From Arthrobacter sp. Leaf137 (GTDB lineage: Bacteria > Actinomycetota > Actinomycetes > Actinomycetales > Micrococcaceae): a DNA stretch of 64,000 nt. The position numbers and the translations under genes are program-made. How positions within the stretch are numbered: the first letter of the stretch is position 1; every line of letters begins with the position of its first letter. The notes under the pieces are model-generated. The model searched no databases and was not told where the DNA came from. It was given only the letters and a program-made list of their open reading frames with translations. Below, one piece after another: positions 1-11,075 of the stretch. The stretch covers positions 383,435 through 447,434 of the forward strand of contig NZ_LMOI01000018.1 in assembly GCF_001423525.1 (NCBI RefSeq), written 5' to 3'.

Positions 1-2
1 TT

Positions 3-758
3 GTGCGCGGCATTGCCGCCGCCTGCTCCGTAGCCGGTACTGCCCTGGTGGGCGGCGAAACCGCAGAACACCCCGGCCTGCTGGGTGAGCACGAATACGA
101 CGTTGCCGGTGCAGCCACCGGCGTCGTGGAGGCAGATGCCCTCCTCGGCCCTGACCGCGTCCGCGCGGGCGACGTTGTGATCGGCATGGCCTCCTCCGGC
201 CTGCACTCGAACGGCTACTCGCTGGTCCGCCGCGTGATCAACCACGCCGGCTGGGCTCTGGACCGCCAGGTCTCCGAACTGGGCCGCACCCTGGGTGAAG
301 AACTGCTCGAACCCACCCGCGTTTACGCCGCCGACTGCCTGGACCTGGCCCGCACCTTCCCCGTCACGGGTTCTGCAGCGGTCCACGGCTTCAGCCACGT
401 GACCGGTGGCGGCCTCGCCGCCAACCTGGCCCGGGTCCTGCCGCAGGGCCTGGTGGCCACCGTGGACCGCGCCACCTGGGAACTGCCGGCCATCTTCAAG
501 CTCGTATCCGAACTCGGCAACGTGCCGCTGGCCGACCTGGAACGCACCCTGAACCTGGGCGTGGGCATGGTGGCCATCGTCTCCCCCGAAGCCGCGGATG
601 CCGCCGTCGCGCGTTTGAACGAACGCGGGCTGCCGTCCTGGGTAATGGGCACCGTCGCCGCGGACTCGGATTCCATCCTGAAGTCCGGCCCGGACTACGT
701 CCAGGGCGCCAAGGGCGTGGACGGCGGCGCAGTCCGCATGGTCAACGCCTACGCGTAA
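3..758 (+). CDS. purM: Phosphoribosylformylglycinamidine cyclo-ligase (AIR synthase), 3' part
   Basis: The reading frame is open from the left edge, so the N-terminal third (roughly 100 residues of a usual ~350) lies outside the window and the true start is not visible. PurM makes 5-aminoimidazole ribotide from FGAM with ATP in de novo purine synthesis, in the cytosol. The visible part holds the AIR synthase C-terminal domain, including the GLHSNGYSLVRR stretch and the glycine-rich HVTGGGLAANLARVLP motif typical of PurM. It ends with TAA and is followed directly by a long palindrome shared with another site in this window. A DUF3073 gene lies about 1 kb downstream, a pairing common in actinobacteria. 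Confidence 0.95.
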   Translation: MRGIAAACSVAGTALVGGETAEHPGLLGEHEYDVAGAATGVVEADALLGPDRVRAGDVVIGMASSGLHSNGYSLVRRVINHAGWALDRQVSELGRTLGEELLEPTRVYAADCLDLARTFPVTGSAAVHGFSHVTGGGLAANLARVLPQGLVATVDRATWELPAIFKLVSELGNVPLADLERTLNLGVGMVAIVSPEAADAAVARLNERGLPSWVMGTVAADSDSILKSGPDYVQGAKGVDGGAVRMVNAYA

Positions 759-766
759 TCCCCCCG

Positions 767-824
767 TCGAGTGCTCCGTAACTGCCCTTTTGAACCCTCA
801 AAACGGCGGTTAAGGAGCACTCGA
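767..824. repeat. Palindromic repeat family R1, copy 1 (probable bidirectional terminator)
   Basis: A 27-position hairpin with a four-base loop; the arms carry GAGTGCTCCGTAACTGCC and its near complement (two mismatches and one G-T pair). It sits exactly between the convergent ends of purM and the VOC gene. The same core recurs at 23451-23512, also between two convergent genes, so it is a dispersed repeat, not a one-off terminator. Confidence 0.85.
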
Positions 825-830
825 TGTGAT

Positions 831-1598
831 TTAAGCGGCTTCAACCTCCAGCAAGCTGAATTCGCCGCCCTGCGGATCGCGGATGGTGGCCGGCCCCCCG
901 CCGGAGCCGTCATCCGGTTCCACCAGGACCTCGCCGCCCGAATCCCTGACGGCCTGCACGGCGGCACTGAGGTCCGCCACGCCAAAGTAGATCTGCCAGC
1001 CAGCCGGTCCCTCGTCCGGCGCCACCCCGGCCACTTCCGTGCCGTCCACCAACAGCGTGCTGTAGGTGCCGCCGTCCTCCTGCGGGTACTCCGTGACTTC
1101 ATGCCCGAAAAGGTGCTGGAAGAATCCGATGGCGGCCTGGGGCTCAGGGGTGAGCAGCTCGGCCCAGGACAGGGCACCGGGCCCGTTGTACCGTCCTGAG
1201 CCGCGGTGCGTTCCGGCCTGCCAAACTCCGGTGGTGCCGCCGCCCGGCGGGTCCAGGAACACCATGACGCCGGTGTCCCCCACCGCTTCCGGGCCGAACT
1301 GCACGGAACCGCCGGCATGGACTGCGTCGCCGGCTATGCTGCGCGCGTCCTCCGCGGCCAGGTAGACGTTCCACCGGGCAGCCGAACCGGGTGCCTGCAT
1401 GGGGCTCTGCCGTGCGATGGTAGCCACCACGTCGTCGCCCAGGAAAGCCATCGCATAGCTGCGGCCATCCGGAGTTGGGTGGTCCTCGAAACGCCACCCG
1501 AACACCGCTGCGTAGAACGTTTTGGCGGAATCGACGTCCGGCGTCTGAACGTCAGCCCAGCACGGGGCACCCTGCGGGTAGGTGTTCACAGTTGGCAT
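831..1598 (-). CDS. VOC (glyoxalase/bleomycin-resistance) family protein
   Basis: A 255-residue protein with two tandem VOC-type halves. The first begins near residue 10 with PCWADVQTPDVDSAKTFYAAVFGW; this is the usual opening of these metal-dependent beta-alpha-beta-beta-beta modules. The second begins near residue 130 with LSWAELLTPEPQAAIGFFQ and is a repeat of the same fold. Two-module VOC proteins in actinobacteria are often annotated as glyoxalase or hydroxylase homologues, but the substrate cannot be read from the sequence. I chose the ATG at 1598 because homologous proteins start just before the first VOC strand; a longer open frame upstream has low-complexity, non-conserved character. 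It is convergent with purM. Confidence 0.8.
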   Translation of the reverse strand: MPTVNTYPQGAPCWADVQTPDVDSAKTFYAAVFGWRFEDHPTPDGRSYAMAFLGDDVVATIARQSPMQAPGSAARWNVYLAAEDARSIAGDAVHAGGSVQFGPEAVGDTGVMVFLDPPGGGTTGVWQAGTHRGSGRYNGPGALSWAELLTPEPQAAIGFFQHLFGHEVTEYPQEDGGTYSTLLVDGTEVAGVAPDEGPAGWQIYFGVADLSAAVQAVRDSGGEVLVEPDDGSGGGPATIRDPQGGEFSLLEVEAA

Positions 1599-1830
1599 GG
1601 GACCTACCGTACACGGAGGCCCAGAAGAAGCCCCGGCCGCCGTGCACGCAGCTTCCGGTGTCTGTGCCCGGGAATCGGATTGGGAATCCGGGAGGGCTGC
1701 AGAGCCAGCGGAAAGAATGACGACGACGGAAAGGCCCGCGGGCACGCACTGTGAAGAGGCGTGCCCGAACGGGCCTTGTGACCGAGGTCAGCAGTAATGG
1801 TGCTGCAAAAGAATTGTTCAGCGGCGGCGA

Positions 1831-2064
1831 CTAGCCGATGCGACGGTTGTCAACCTCGTCGTCATCATCTTCCAAATCATCCGCGTACTTATCCACATAA
1901 GCCGAATAGTCCGGTTCTACCGGCTCATTGGCGTAATGGCTCGTTACACGACTGCCCGGGCCCGTCAGCTCCCGCTGAAGTGCCGAGTAGTCAGTGTTCG
2001 GGGAGTAGTACTTGATATCCCGAGCCTGCTTGGTAGCTTTTGCCTTTTGACGGCCGCGCCCCAT
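1831..2064 (-). CDS. DUF3073 family protein
   Basis: A 77-residue highly charged protein. It starts MGRGRQKAKATKQARDIKYY and ends in an acidic tail with a run of Asp. The N-terminal basic segment, the SPNTDYSALQREL block and the acidic tail are the hallmarks of DUF3073, a family of unknown function found in actinobacteria and often next to purM, as here. The ATG at 2064 is preceded by a good ribosome site (AAAGGGGG). The basic N-terminus suggests nucleic-acid contact, but this is inference only. Confidence 0.85.
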   Translation of the reverse strand: MGRGRQKAKATKQARDIKYYSPNTDYSALQRELTGPGSRVTSHYANEPVEPDYSAYVDKYADDLEDDDDEVDNRRIG

Positions 2065-2222
2065 GGCGTGACCCCCTTTTGTACTTGGACCGGAGGTGGT
2101 CACCTTGGCGATCGGTGAGGCCCCGGAATGTTTGGTCAATTTGTCGTACACCTAGATTACATGCTTTCTGCGGCAACTGCTTGCCGCCCGACGCGCTCCC
2201 ACGGGTGTTTGGGATACCATCC

Positions 2223-2253
2223 CCCGGTCCGCCCGCGGGATTCCGGGTTTTTT
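2223..2253 (+). terminator. Possible intrinsic terminator or leader hairpin in a 280-bp intergenic region
   Basis: CCCGG (2223-2227) can pair with CCGGG (2243-2247), followed by six T and a pyrimidine stretch. Upstream, GCGGCA/TGCCGC forms another small stem (2170-2188) and TAGATT near 2153 could be a -10. No plus-strand gene precedes it, so it would end a short RNA or attenuate the gene starting at 2345. The stem is short, hence low confidence. Confidence 0.35.
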
Positions 2254-2344
2254 CTTCGGTAGAGTCGCTTCAGGCAGCTGCCAAAACCGTTCGGACAGCC
2301 GGTTATGCAGCACTGACGCGACGACAACGCAGGAGGATGCAGCC

Positions 2345-3052
2345 GTGAACCCCCAGGACGTCCCGCCGAAGCCAGCCTCCCCGCCAACGGCCGGCATCCC
2401 CCGGGTAGACGCCGCCCCCGCCCCGGCCTCCGTGACGTGGCCCCCGCAGCATGCCGAAGCCGGCCCCTCGACCTCCGGAGCCTCCGAATCCGCCCCATCC
2501 GGCGCCACCGCATCGCACCGGGCACACCGGGCAAAGGCCCTGTGGAAGGCGCTCTTCGCCGTCGTGCTCATTGCCGTGGTGGGCGGCCTCGTGTGGCTGG
2601 CCCTCTGGCTTAATTCGGGCGCAGCGTCACCGGAGGCCCAGGGAGGGCAGGTTGGAGTCCTGGAAACCACGCCCACGCCGAGGGCGACACCGCTGCCGCT
2701 GCCCAGGGAGGGCGTCAAGCCTGCCGACTATGCCGTGGGCGACTGCTTCAAGGACTTTGATCCGGAATCGCTGGCCTCAACCGCGGTGCCCTGCGACACG
2801 GGCCATTCCGCGCAGCTGGTTGGCGTCTTCCGCTATCCCGCAGGTGAGCGCTACCCCGGCGCCGAAACGCTGAAGGCCAAGGCCCTGGAGATCTGCCAGG
2901 CCACCAGGCTGGGTCCGGCCGCCAACAACTTCCAGCTCAATTACCAGCGCAGCTTCCCCAGCAGCACCAGCTGGGACGCCGGGGACCGCAGGGCGGACTG
3001 TTATGTGACGGCCCCGAACGGCAACGTCATCAACGCGAGCGTGCTGCCCTGA
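2345..3052 (+). CDS. Membrane-anchored septum-formation-family protein
   Basis: A 235-residue protein with a Pro/Ala/Ser-rich cytoplasmic N-terminus (1-65), one membrane helix at about 69-90 (ALFAVVLIAVVGGLVWLALWL), a Pro/Thr linker and an external domain from about 125. That domain has the GDCFKDFDPES start, a C-x-n-H-x-AQLVGVF block and a late Cys (ADCYV), as in the actinobacterial septum formation family (PF13845-like). The family is named from a septum-related protein; its biochemical role is not established. The GTG start is preceded by GGAGG at the right distance. The partner genes are not linked functionally. Confidence 0.6.
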   Translation: MNPQDVPPKPASPPTAGIPRVDAAPAPASVTWPPQHAEAGPSTSGASESAPSGATASHRAHRAKALWKALFAVVLIAVVGGLVWLALWLNSGAASPEAQGGQVGVLETTPTPRATPLPLPREGVKPADYAVGDCFKDFDPESLASTAVPCDTGHSAQLVGVFRYPAGERYPGAETLKAKALEICQATRLGPAANNFQLNYQRSFPSSTSWDAGDRRADCYVTAPNGNVINASVLP

Positions 3053-3087
3053 CAGTTGCCTGCCAGGACAGCACGTTTAAGGGTCCG

Positions 3088-5730
<2,643 letters not shown>

Positions 5731-5763
5731 AGAGGGCTCCTTTCAGGGGCGGGCTTCCTTTAG

Positions 5764-5784
5764 GTTGAGTGTACTACGCTCAAC
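5764..5784. promoter_or_regulatory. HAIR element (HspR operator) upstream of clpB
   Basis: GTTGAGT-N7-GCTCAAC is a perfect 7-7-7 inverted repeat matching the HAIR consensus CTTGAGT-N7-ACTCAAG, which the HspR heat-shock repressor binds in actinobacteria. It lies 34 bases before the clpB start codon, where it would cover the promoter. Confidence 0.85.
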
Positions 5785-5997
5785 TTTGAAAAACGCAGCC
5801 CTTTGGCCCTGTTTTCCCACAGCGAACCTTCGGCGCTTCCCGCGGGACATGCAAAACCGGCGGGCGGCTCCCCCAACAAGCCACCCGCCGGCCGCGCCGG
5901 CCCCGCAGCATTCCCGGAACCGGCACCGCCCGCCCCTCACCGGAACCGGCACCGCCCGCCCCTCACCGGGACGGGCGGAAGTCGCGAAGACCGGAAC

Positions 5998-6750
5998 TCA
6001 GGAGGCACCCACCCCTGAGACGCTGGTGATCCAGCTGAGGTTGCGGGACACGGACGCATGGTCGTTGTAGTACCTGGTGAAGCTGGACGGGTTGGGGCTG
6101 GGCAGGATGCTTGACGTCGACAGGACACCTACCAGCTTGCCGCTGACGATGAGCGGGCCGCCGGAGTCGCCACCCAGGGTGTGCCCGCTTTGGGACTGCG
6201 TCCGGACGGAGGCTCCGCCGTAGGTGTCCGTGCCCTGGCCGGCCACGGTGACGTCCGCCGCCTTGAGGTTGTAGGACATGGTGCCCGCGCCCTCGGTCTG
6301 GTCGCCCCAGCCGTACACCTTGGCCGGAGCCCCAATGGCGGGGAATGAGCTGGAGAGCCCTACGTAGGAGCCGTAATGGGGGGTGGACAGTTTCAGCAGC
6401 AGGACATCGCCGGTGCTGGAGGCATAGCGGCCGGCCACGGTCTTCACGGTGCCGCCGGCCTCCAGGTAGGTGGACCCCAGCCGGACAGACTGCAGGGAGG
6501 CCGAATTGCAGTGCTTGGCCGTGATCACCCAGCTGGCCGAGATTTGGCTGCCGGTGCATCCTACGTTGGTACCGGTGGCATCGAAGGAGATCTGCGCTGC
6601 ATAGGGGGCTGCGGAAATGGTGGTGGTGCTGCCGCCGGCAATGTCGGGGCTTGCCGTGTCACCGCCCGTTGCGGGTGCGGCCTGTGCGGGCAGCGGGCCC
6701 ATGAGCGCAGCAGTCGCGGCAACGGCGGCAAGGATTCTGGCGATTTTCAC
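5998..6750 (-). CDS. Secreted trypsin-like serine protease (S1 family)
   Basis: A 250-residue exported protease. Residues 1-25 form a signal peptide (VKIARILAAVAATAALMGPL then AQA-A cleavage). The catalytic triad is readable: His80 in ITAKHC, Asp115 in GDVLLLKL and Ser196 in GGDSGGP. Cys64/Cys81 could form the usual His-loop disulfide. Residues 26-45 look like a short propeptide before the mature domain. The GTG start at 6750 is chosen because GAAGGAG precedes it and the signal peptide begins there. It stands alone between clpB and the mod operon, transcribed toward clpB's promoter. The natural substrate is unknown. Confidence 0.85.
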   Translation of the reverse strand: MKIARILAAVAATAALMGPLPAQAAPATGGDTASPDIAGGSTTTISAAPYAAQISFDATGTNVGCTGSQISASWVITAKHCNSASLQSVRLGSTYLEAGGTVKTVAGRYASSTGDVLLLKLSTPHYGSYVGLSSSFPAIGAPAKVYGWGDQTEGAGTMSYNLKAADVTVAGQGTDTYGGASVRTQSQSGHTLGGDSGGPLIVSGKLVGVLSTSSILPSPNPSSFTRYYNDHASVSRNLSWITSVSGVGAS

Positions 6751-6917
6751 AGCGGTGGCTCCTTCGCAAGGGACCCCGCACCGCTGCCGGTTGAGGCGCG
6801 GACGGGGTCGGTTCCGGTTGATGGGCGGAGGCGATGGCCTGCCGCCCATCCGAACGGTACCGGAACATTGTGAAGCTTGTCACTGACTTTGACAAAATAT
6901 GTAAATGAGTTTGTAAA

Positions 6918-8003
6918 TCAAGTCGCGTAGATGGAAACCGCAGCGGACTTGATCACGAAGTGGGCCCGGATCCCGGGGGCCAGGCCCAGCTCTGCCGAGG
7001 CTGCGGGAGTGATGTCCGCGGCCAGGCCGCCTCCCCGCACCCGGATCTGGTCTCCATGGGGCTCCAGCTCGGTGACCTGCACGGGGAAGGAATTGCGGGG
7101 GCTTCCGTGGGCGTCCGTCAGGAACACGGACACGGCCGACGGCGGAAACACGGCCGCGCCAGGCAGCCCGGCGGCGCCTGCCTGGCCCGCTTCGCCCGGT
7201 TCCTCCAGGTGCCCGGCGATCTCCAGGTCAGGAGCGATGCCCTGCCCGCCGGCTGTCCGGATTCCGGAAGCCGTCAGCGTGCCTGTGACGAAGTTGAGCC
7301 CGGCCAGGCCGGCTGCGAACGGGCTGCGCGGCCGCTCCAGCACTTGGCGGGTGGGTCCGTCCTCCGCGATGCGCCCATTCTCAAGGACCACCACACGGTC
7401 CGCCAGCACCAGCGCATCCAGAACGTCGTGGGTGACGATGATGGCCGGCCGGTCCGCGAGCACCCGTTTCAGCAGCCGCCGCAGCAGCGGAGCCGAATGG
7501 ATGTCCAGGGCCGCCATGGGCTCGTCCAGCAGGAGGAGGCCCGGGTCCGCAGCGAGGGCACGGGCCACGGCGACGCGCTGCGCCTGGCCGCCGGACAGCC
7601 CGGCTGGGCGGCGGCCGGCCAGGGCTTCAGCCTCCACTTCGGCCAGCCACTGCAGGGCGCGTTCCTTTGCCTTGCGTGGGGGGACGCCGGCGCTCCGGGG
7701 CCCGAAGGCCACATTGTCCGCCGCCGTGAGGTGCGGAAAGAGCAGGGGTTCCTGGGCCAGGAGTGCGGTTCCGCGGCGGTGCGGCGGCGTCCACTGATGG
7801 ATCCCGGATCCCAGGTGGAACAGCGTCCGGCCATTGAGCTCGGCCCTCCCGGTGTCCGGCCGGACCAGGCCCGCGATGGTGGACAGCAGGGTGGATTTGC
7901 CCGCGCCGTTGGGCCCCATCACCGCCACGGTTTCGGTGGGCCCCAGCGCGAGGGACACGTCGAAATCCCGCTGGGCCACGGCAGCCTGGAACGAAAAGCT
8001 CAC
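6918..8003 (-). CDS. modC: Molybdate ABC transporter ATP-binding protein
   Basis: A 361-residue ATPase that drives molybdate uptake. Walker A GPNGAGKS is at 30-37, the LSGGQ signature at 136-140, Walker B LLLLDEP at 156-162 and the switch His in IVTHD at about 187. The C-terminal third (about 285-361) is a TOBE/Mop-type oxyanion-binding domain, as in ModC. The GTG start overlaps the modB stop as GTGA, so translation is coupled. Last gene of the operon. Confidence 0.93.
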   Translation of the reverse strand: MSFSFQAAVAQRDFDVSLALGPTETVAVMGPNGAGKSTLLSTIAGLVRPDTGRAELNGRTLFHLGSGIHQWTPPHRRGTALLAQEPLLFPHLTAADNVAFGPRSAGVPPRKAKERALQWLAEVEAEALAGRRPAGLSGGQAQRVAVARALAADPGLLLLDEPMAALDIHSAPLLRRLLKRVLADRPAIIVTHDVLDALVLADRVVVLENGRIAEDGPTRQVLERPRSPFAAGLAGLNFVTGTLTASGIRTAGGQGIAPDLEIAGHLEEPGEAGQAGAAGLPGAAVFPPSAVSVFLTDAHGSPRNSFPVQVTELEPHGDQIRVRGGGLAADITPAASAELGLAPGIRAHFVIKSAAVSIYAT

Positions 8004-8875
8004 CGGACCGTCCCGCCCGCGGCACCCGGCGTCGTCGGGCGCCGGGAAGAACCGCCCCATGGTGCCGGACCTTGGCGCTGCAGTCCGCCGGGGCGGCCGT
8101 AGGCAAGTGCCACCACCGCTACCGCGACAGCCACCAGGACGAGTGACAGGGCGACGGCGGCGTCAGGATCGGTTTCGCGCTGGAGGTAGATTTCCAGCGG
8201 CAGGGTGCGGGTGACGCCTTGGAGGCTGCCGGCGAAGGTGAGGGTGGCGCCGAATTCGCCCAGGCTGCGGGCAAACGACAGCACGGCTCCGGAGGCCAGC
8301 CCGGGAAGGATCAGCGGGAGGGTGACGCGGCGGAACACGACGCCCGGCGGTGCGCCGAGGGTGGCGGCCACGGCCTCGTACTTCTGCCCGCCGATCCTCA
8401 GCGCCCCCTCCAGGCTGACCACCAGGAACGGCAGTGCCACGAAGGTTTGTGCAAGGACCACGGCGGTGGTGGAGAAAGCGATCTGGATTCCCAGGACCTG
8501 CAGGGCGCCGCCCAGGAGTCCCTGCCGGCCGAAGGTGTAGAGCAGCGCAAGGCCACCCACCACAGGCGGCAGCACCAGCGGCAGCAGCACGAGGGAGCGG
8601 AGCAGCCGCTGGAAGGGGAAGCTGCCGCGGGCCAGGACGAGAGCGAGGGGGACGCCGAGAACGATGCACAGGAGCGTGCTCGCGGCCGACGTGCGCAGGC
8701 TCAGGCCCAGGGCGTCAAGCGCGGACTCCGAGGTAACCAAGGGGATGAAGTTTGCCCAGTTGACCCGGGCCACGATGGCTACAAGGGGCAGGACCACCAC
8801 CAGGGCTGACAGGACAGCGAGTCCGGAAACCCACCGCGGGATGCCGGTATACGGCTGCCGCGCCCGGAGCTTCAT
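8000..8875 (-). CDS. modB: Molybdate ABC transporter permease
   Basis: A 291-residue inner-membrane permease with about six hydrophobic segments (the first at 16-37) and the permease EAA loop at about 167-187 ([19 protein letters not shown]), which contacts ModC. The [11 protein letters not shown] stretch near 205 is characteristic of ModB. The ATG overlaps the modA stop (ATGA) and its own stop overlaps modC. Confidence 0.95.
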   Translation of the reverse strand: MKLRARQPYTGIPRWVSGLAVLSALVVVLPLVAIVARVNWANFIPLVTSESALDALGLSLRTSAASTLLCIVLGVPLALVLARGSFPFQRLLRSLVLLPLVLPPVVGGLALLYTFGRQGLLGGALQVLGIQIAFSTTAVVLAQTFVALPFLVVSLEGALRIGGQKYEAVAATLGAPPGVVFRRVTLPLILPGLASGAVLSFARSLGEFGATLTFAGSLQGVTRTLPLEIYLQRETDPDAAVALSLVLVAVAVAVVALAYGRPGGLQRQGPAPWGGSSRRPTTPGAAGGTVR

Positions 8876-9666
8876 TGTCCGCCCGCGCCGAACCCGGCTT
8901 TGGCGAGAACCTGCTGGCCGTCTGATCCCAGCACGAGGTTGATGAAGGCCTTGGCGGCTTCCTGGTTCTTTGCCCCGGACAGGGCTGCGATGGGATAGCT
9001 GTTGACGGCCGCTCCGGCCTCCGGGAACGGGATGCTGTCCACCCTGCCCCCGGCTGATTTGACGTCCGTGACGTACACCAGGCCGGCATCGGCTTCTCCG
9101 GAGGTGACCTTGCCCAGGACGTCGGTCACCGCGTTTTCCTCGCTGACCGGGCGGAGGGTAACCCCTGCCTTGTCCGCCACCGTGGCGGCGGCCGCGCCGC
9201 AGGGCACCTGCTTGGCGCAGGTCACCAGCCGGAGGCCGTCCCTGGCGAGATCCTGGAACCCGGTGACACGTGCGGGGTTTCCGGCCGGGACTGCTATGGC
9301 CAGGGTGTTGGTCGCGAAAACCCGGGGCTCGCCCTCGGCCAGGCCCGCCACGGTGACTTTGTCCATGTTTTTGGTATCCGCGGAGGCAAATACGTCTGCG
9401 GGGGCGCCCTGGGTGATCTGGGTGGCGAGGTCGGAGGAGCCGGCGAAGCTCAGGCTGACGCGGGTGCCGGGATGCTGCGCTTCGAAAGTCTCCGCCAACT
9501 CGGTGAAACTCGACTTGAGCGACGCCGCGGCGAAGACGGTCAGGGTTGTGGCGGCATCGTCGGATGAGGTGCCAGCGCTGCCCGCCGGTGCGCTGCTGCC
9601 GGCGCATCCGGCCAGCCCGGCCGCCAGTACCAGGGCGGCGACCGCCGTCGTGACGCCTCGTTTCAT
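8872..9666 (-). CDS. modA: Molybdate-binding lipoprotein
   Basis: A 264-residue periplasmic-type binding protein for molybdate/tungstate, anchored as a lipoprotein: signal peptide with lipobox LAGC and Cys21. The mature part has the ModA signature [40 protein letters not shown] and the GLVYVTDV block. It is translationally coupled to the regulator upstream (ATGA at 9663-9666) and to modB downstream. Confidence 0.95.
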   Translation of the reverse strand: MKRGVTTAVAALVLAAGLAGCAGSSAPAGSAGTSSDDAATTLTVFAAASLKSSFTELAETFEAQHPGTRVSLSFAGSSDLATQITQGAPADVFASADTKNMDKVTVAGLAEGEPRVFATNTLAIAVPAGNPARVTGFQDLARDGLRLVTCAKQVPCGAAAATVADKAGVTLRPVSEENAVTDVLGKVTSGEADAGLVYVTDVKSAGGRVDSIPFPEAGAAVNSYPIAALSGAKNQEAAKAFINLVLGSDGQQVLAKAGFGAGGQ

Positions 9667-10073
9667 ACTGTTCCCTTCCCCTGCGGGGTTTCGATGATGA
9701 CGGTGGTGGCCTTGACTACGGCCGTGGCCACCGAGCCCAGTTCGAGTCCCAGGTCCCGGACGGCTTCGCTGCTCATCAGGGACACCACCCGGAAAGGCCC
9801 GCACTGGAGTTCCACCTGCGCCATGACCTTGTCAGCCACAATGCCGGTCACCAGCCCCACGAACCTGTTGCGCGCCGAACTTCCGGTCCGGTGCGGATCG
9901 TCGGGAAGCTGGGCGAGTTTCTGGGCGTGCCGGGCGAGCTCCAGCCCGTCCACGGCCAGCCGGCCGGACTCGTCCCTGAGGGCCGTGAGGGAACCGTTGT
10001 CCGTCCAGCGCCGCACGGTATCGTCACTGACGCCGAGGAAGCGTGCGGCCTCGGAAACGCGAATGAGGGTCAT
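9663..10073 (-). CDS. HTH-TOBE molybdate-responsive regulator/binding protein
   Basis: A 136-residue protein with an N-terminal MerR/excisionase-like helix-turn-helix (residues 2-25, [20 protein letters not shown]) and a C-terminal single TOBE (Mop) domain at about 67-132 ([22 protein letters not shown]...). Mop domains bind molybdate, so this is probably the molybdate sensor for the modABC genes that follow. The start at 10073 fits the HTH and lies 6 bases after a TACAGT -10 hexamer, implying a leaderless mRNA. Whether it represses or activates is not shown. Confidence 0.85.
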   Translation of the reverse strand: MTLIRVSEAARFLGVSDDTVRRWTDNGSLTALRDESGRLAVDGLELARHAQKLAQLPDDPHRTGSSARNRFVGLVTGIVADKVMAQVELQCGPFRVVSLMSSEAVRDLGLELGSVATAVVKATTVIIETPQGKGTV

Positions 10074-10079
10074 GCGCCT

Positions 10080-10085
10080 ACTGTA
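10080..10085 (-). promoter_or_regulatory. Leaderless -10 element of the mod operon
   Basis: On the minus strand TACAGT lies 6 bases before the ATG at 10073, which would place the transcription start at or next to the start codon. Confidence 0.6.
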
Positions 10086-10094
10086 GTTCGTATT

Positions 10095-10123
10095 TGCGGA
10101 CCGAATGGCGGATTCAGTCCGCA
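10095..10123. promoter_or_regulatory. Inverted repeat, candidate operator between mod operon and DUF4031-HD gene
   Basis: TGCGGAC (10095-10101) is repeated inverted as GTCCGCA (10117-10123) with 15 bases between. It covers the expected -35 region of the mod promoter, so it is a plausible site for the HTH-TOBE regulator encoded by the first gene. Confidence 0.45.
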
Positions 10124-10193
10124 GATCGGATTGTGACTGCAGTGCCCTTTCCTCCGGGTGCCGCGCTACCGGGCAGCAGTGGGGCGGCGGCAC

Positions 10194-10199
10194 TACACT
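10194..10199 (+). promoter_or_regulatory. Leaderless -10 element (DUF4031-HD gene)
   Basis: TACACT, then 6 bases, then ATG at 10206; no ribosome-binding site is visible. Confidence 0.55.
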
Positions 10200-10205
10200 T
10201 CCTGC

Positions 10206-11075
10206 ATGGCCATTTACCTGGACCCGCCATTGTGGCCTGCCCATGGAACACACTTCTCGCACCTGGTGTCAGACACGTCGCTGGATGAGCTGCATGCCTT
10301 CGCCGGTGCTGCGGGCATCCCTGAGCGGTCGTTCGACGGCGACCATTACGATGTGCCGGAGCGCCGCTTTAACGATCTGGTGGCGGCCGGCGCGGTGCCC
10401 GTCGAGGCCCGCGTCCTGGTACGGAAACTGATTGCGAGCGGCCTGCGGATCCCGGCGCGGCAGCGAAACAAATCCCTCAAGGTGCCTCTGCTTAACCGGT
10501 GGAACACCATCATGGACGGCCATGACGCCCTCTTCCTGGACCTGCTGGACCGCTGGAGCGAACCGCACCGGCACTACCACGGCTGCACCCACCTGCTCTC
10601 GGTCCTCGAGGCGCTGGACCTGCTGACGGAGCCCGCCGAACCTCCACGGACGGTGCTGCTGGCTGCCTGGTTTCATGACGCCGTCTACCGCGGAATCGCT
10701 GAACAGGACGAGGAGGAATCGGCACGCCTTGCAGAGGACCGGCTGGCAGAGGCCGGGCTCCCCGAAGCGGACGTGGACGAGGTTGCCCGGCTGGTGCGCC
10801 TGACCTCTGACCATCGGCCGGAAGCCGGGGACGACGGCGGCGCCCTGCTCTGCGACGCTGACCTTTCCGTTCTCGGCGGGGAACCGGACCAGTACGCCCG
10901 TTATGTGGCAGCCGTGCGAAAAGACTATGCGCACATTGGTGACGCGGACTTCGCCGCCGGCCGGGCCGCCGTCGTACGCCATCTGCTCGAACTGGACCCG
11001 TTGTTCCACAGCCCCCGCGCGAAGGCGCTGTGGGCGGACTCCGCGCACCGCAACCTGAAGGGCGAACTGGCATGA
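10206..11075 (+). CDS. DUF4031 plus HD-domain phosphohydrolase fusion protein
   Basis: A 289-residue protein of two parts. Residues 1-85 match DUF4031 (FSHLVSDTSLDELHAFA, then DHYDVPERRFNDLV). From about 98 the sequence is a predicted metal-dependent HD hydrolase of the COG4339 type: RHYHGCTH (His125 region), WFHDAVY with the HD pair at 157-158, and CDADLSVLG near 216 as a likely further metal ligand. These two modules are usually seen as separate proteins or short fusions; the substrate is not known. Its stop overlaps the next gene's start (ATGA), so the two products are made together. Confidence 0.75.
   Translation: MAIYLDPPLWPAHGTHFSHLVSDTSLDELHAFAGAAGIPERSFDGDHYDVPERRFNDLVAAGAVPVEARVLVRKLIASGLRIPARQRNKSLKVPLLNRWNTIMDGHDALFLDLLDRWSEPHRHYHGCTHLLSVLEALDLLTEPAEPPRTVLLAAWFHDAVYRGIAEQDEEESARLAEDRLAEAGLPEADVDEVARLVRLTSDHRPEAGDDGGALLCDADLSVLGGEPDQYARYVAAVRKDYAHIGDADFAAGRAAVVRHLLELDPLFHSPRAKALWADSAHRNLKGELA

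Noticed and set aside
1599..1745. N-terminal extension of the VOC protein resembling a signal peptide
   Set aside because: The extension is not family-like and the VOC fold begins right after the ATG at 1598.
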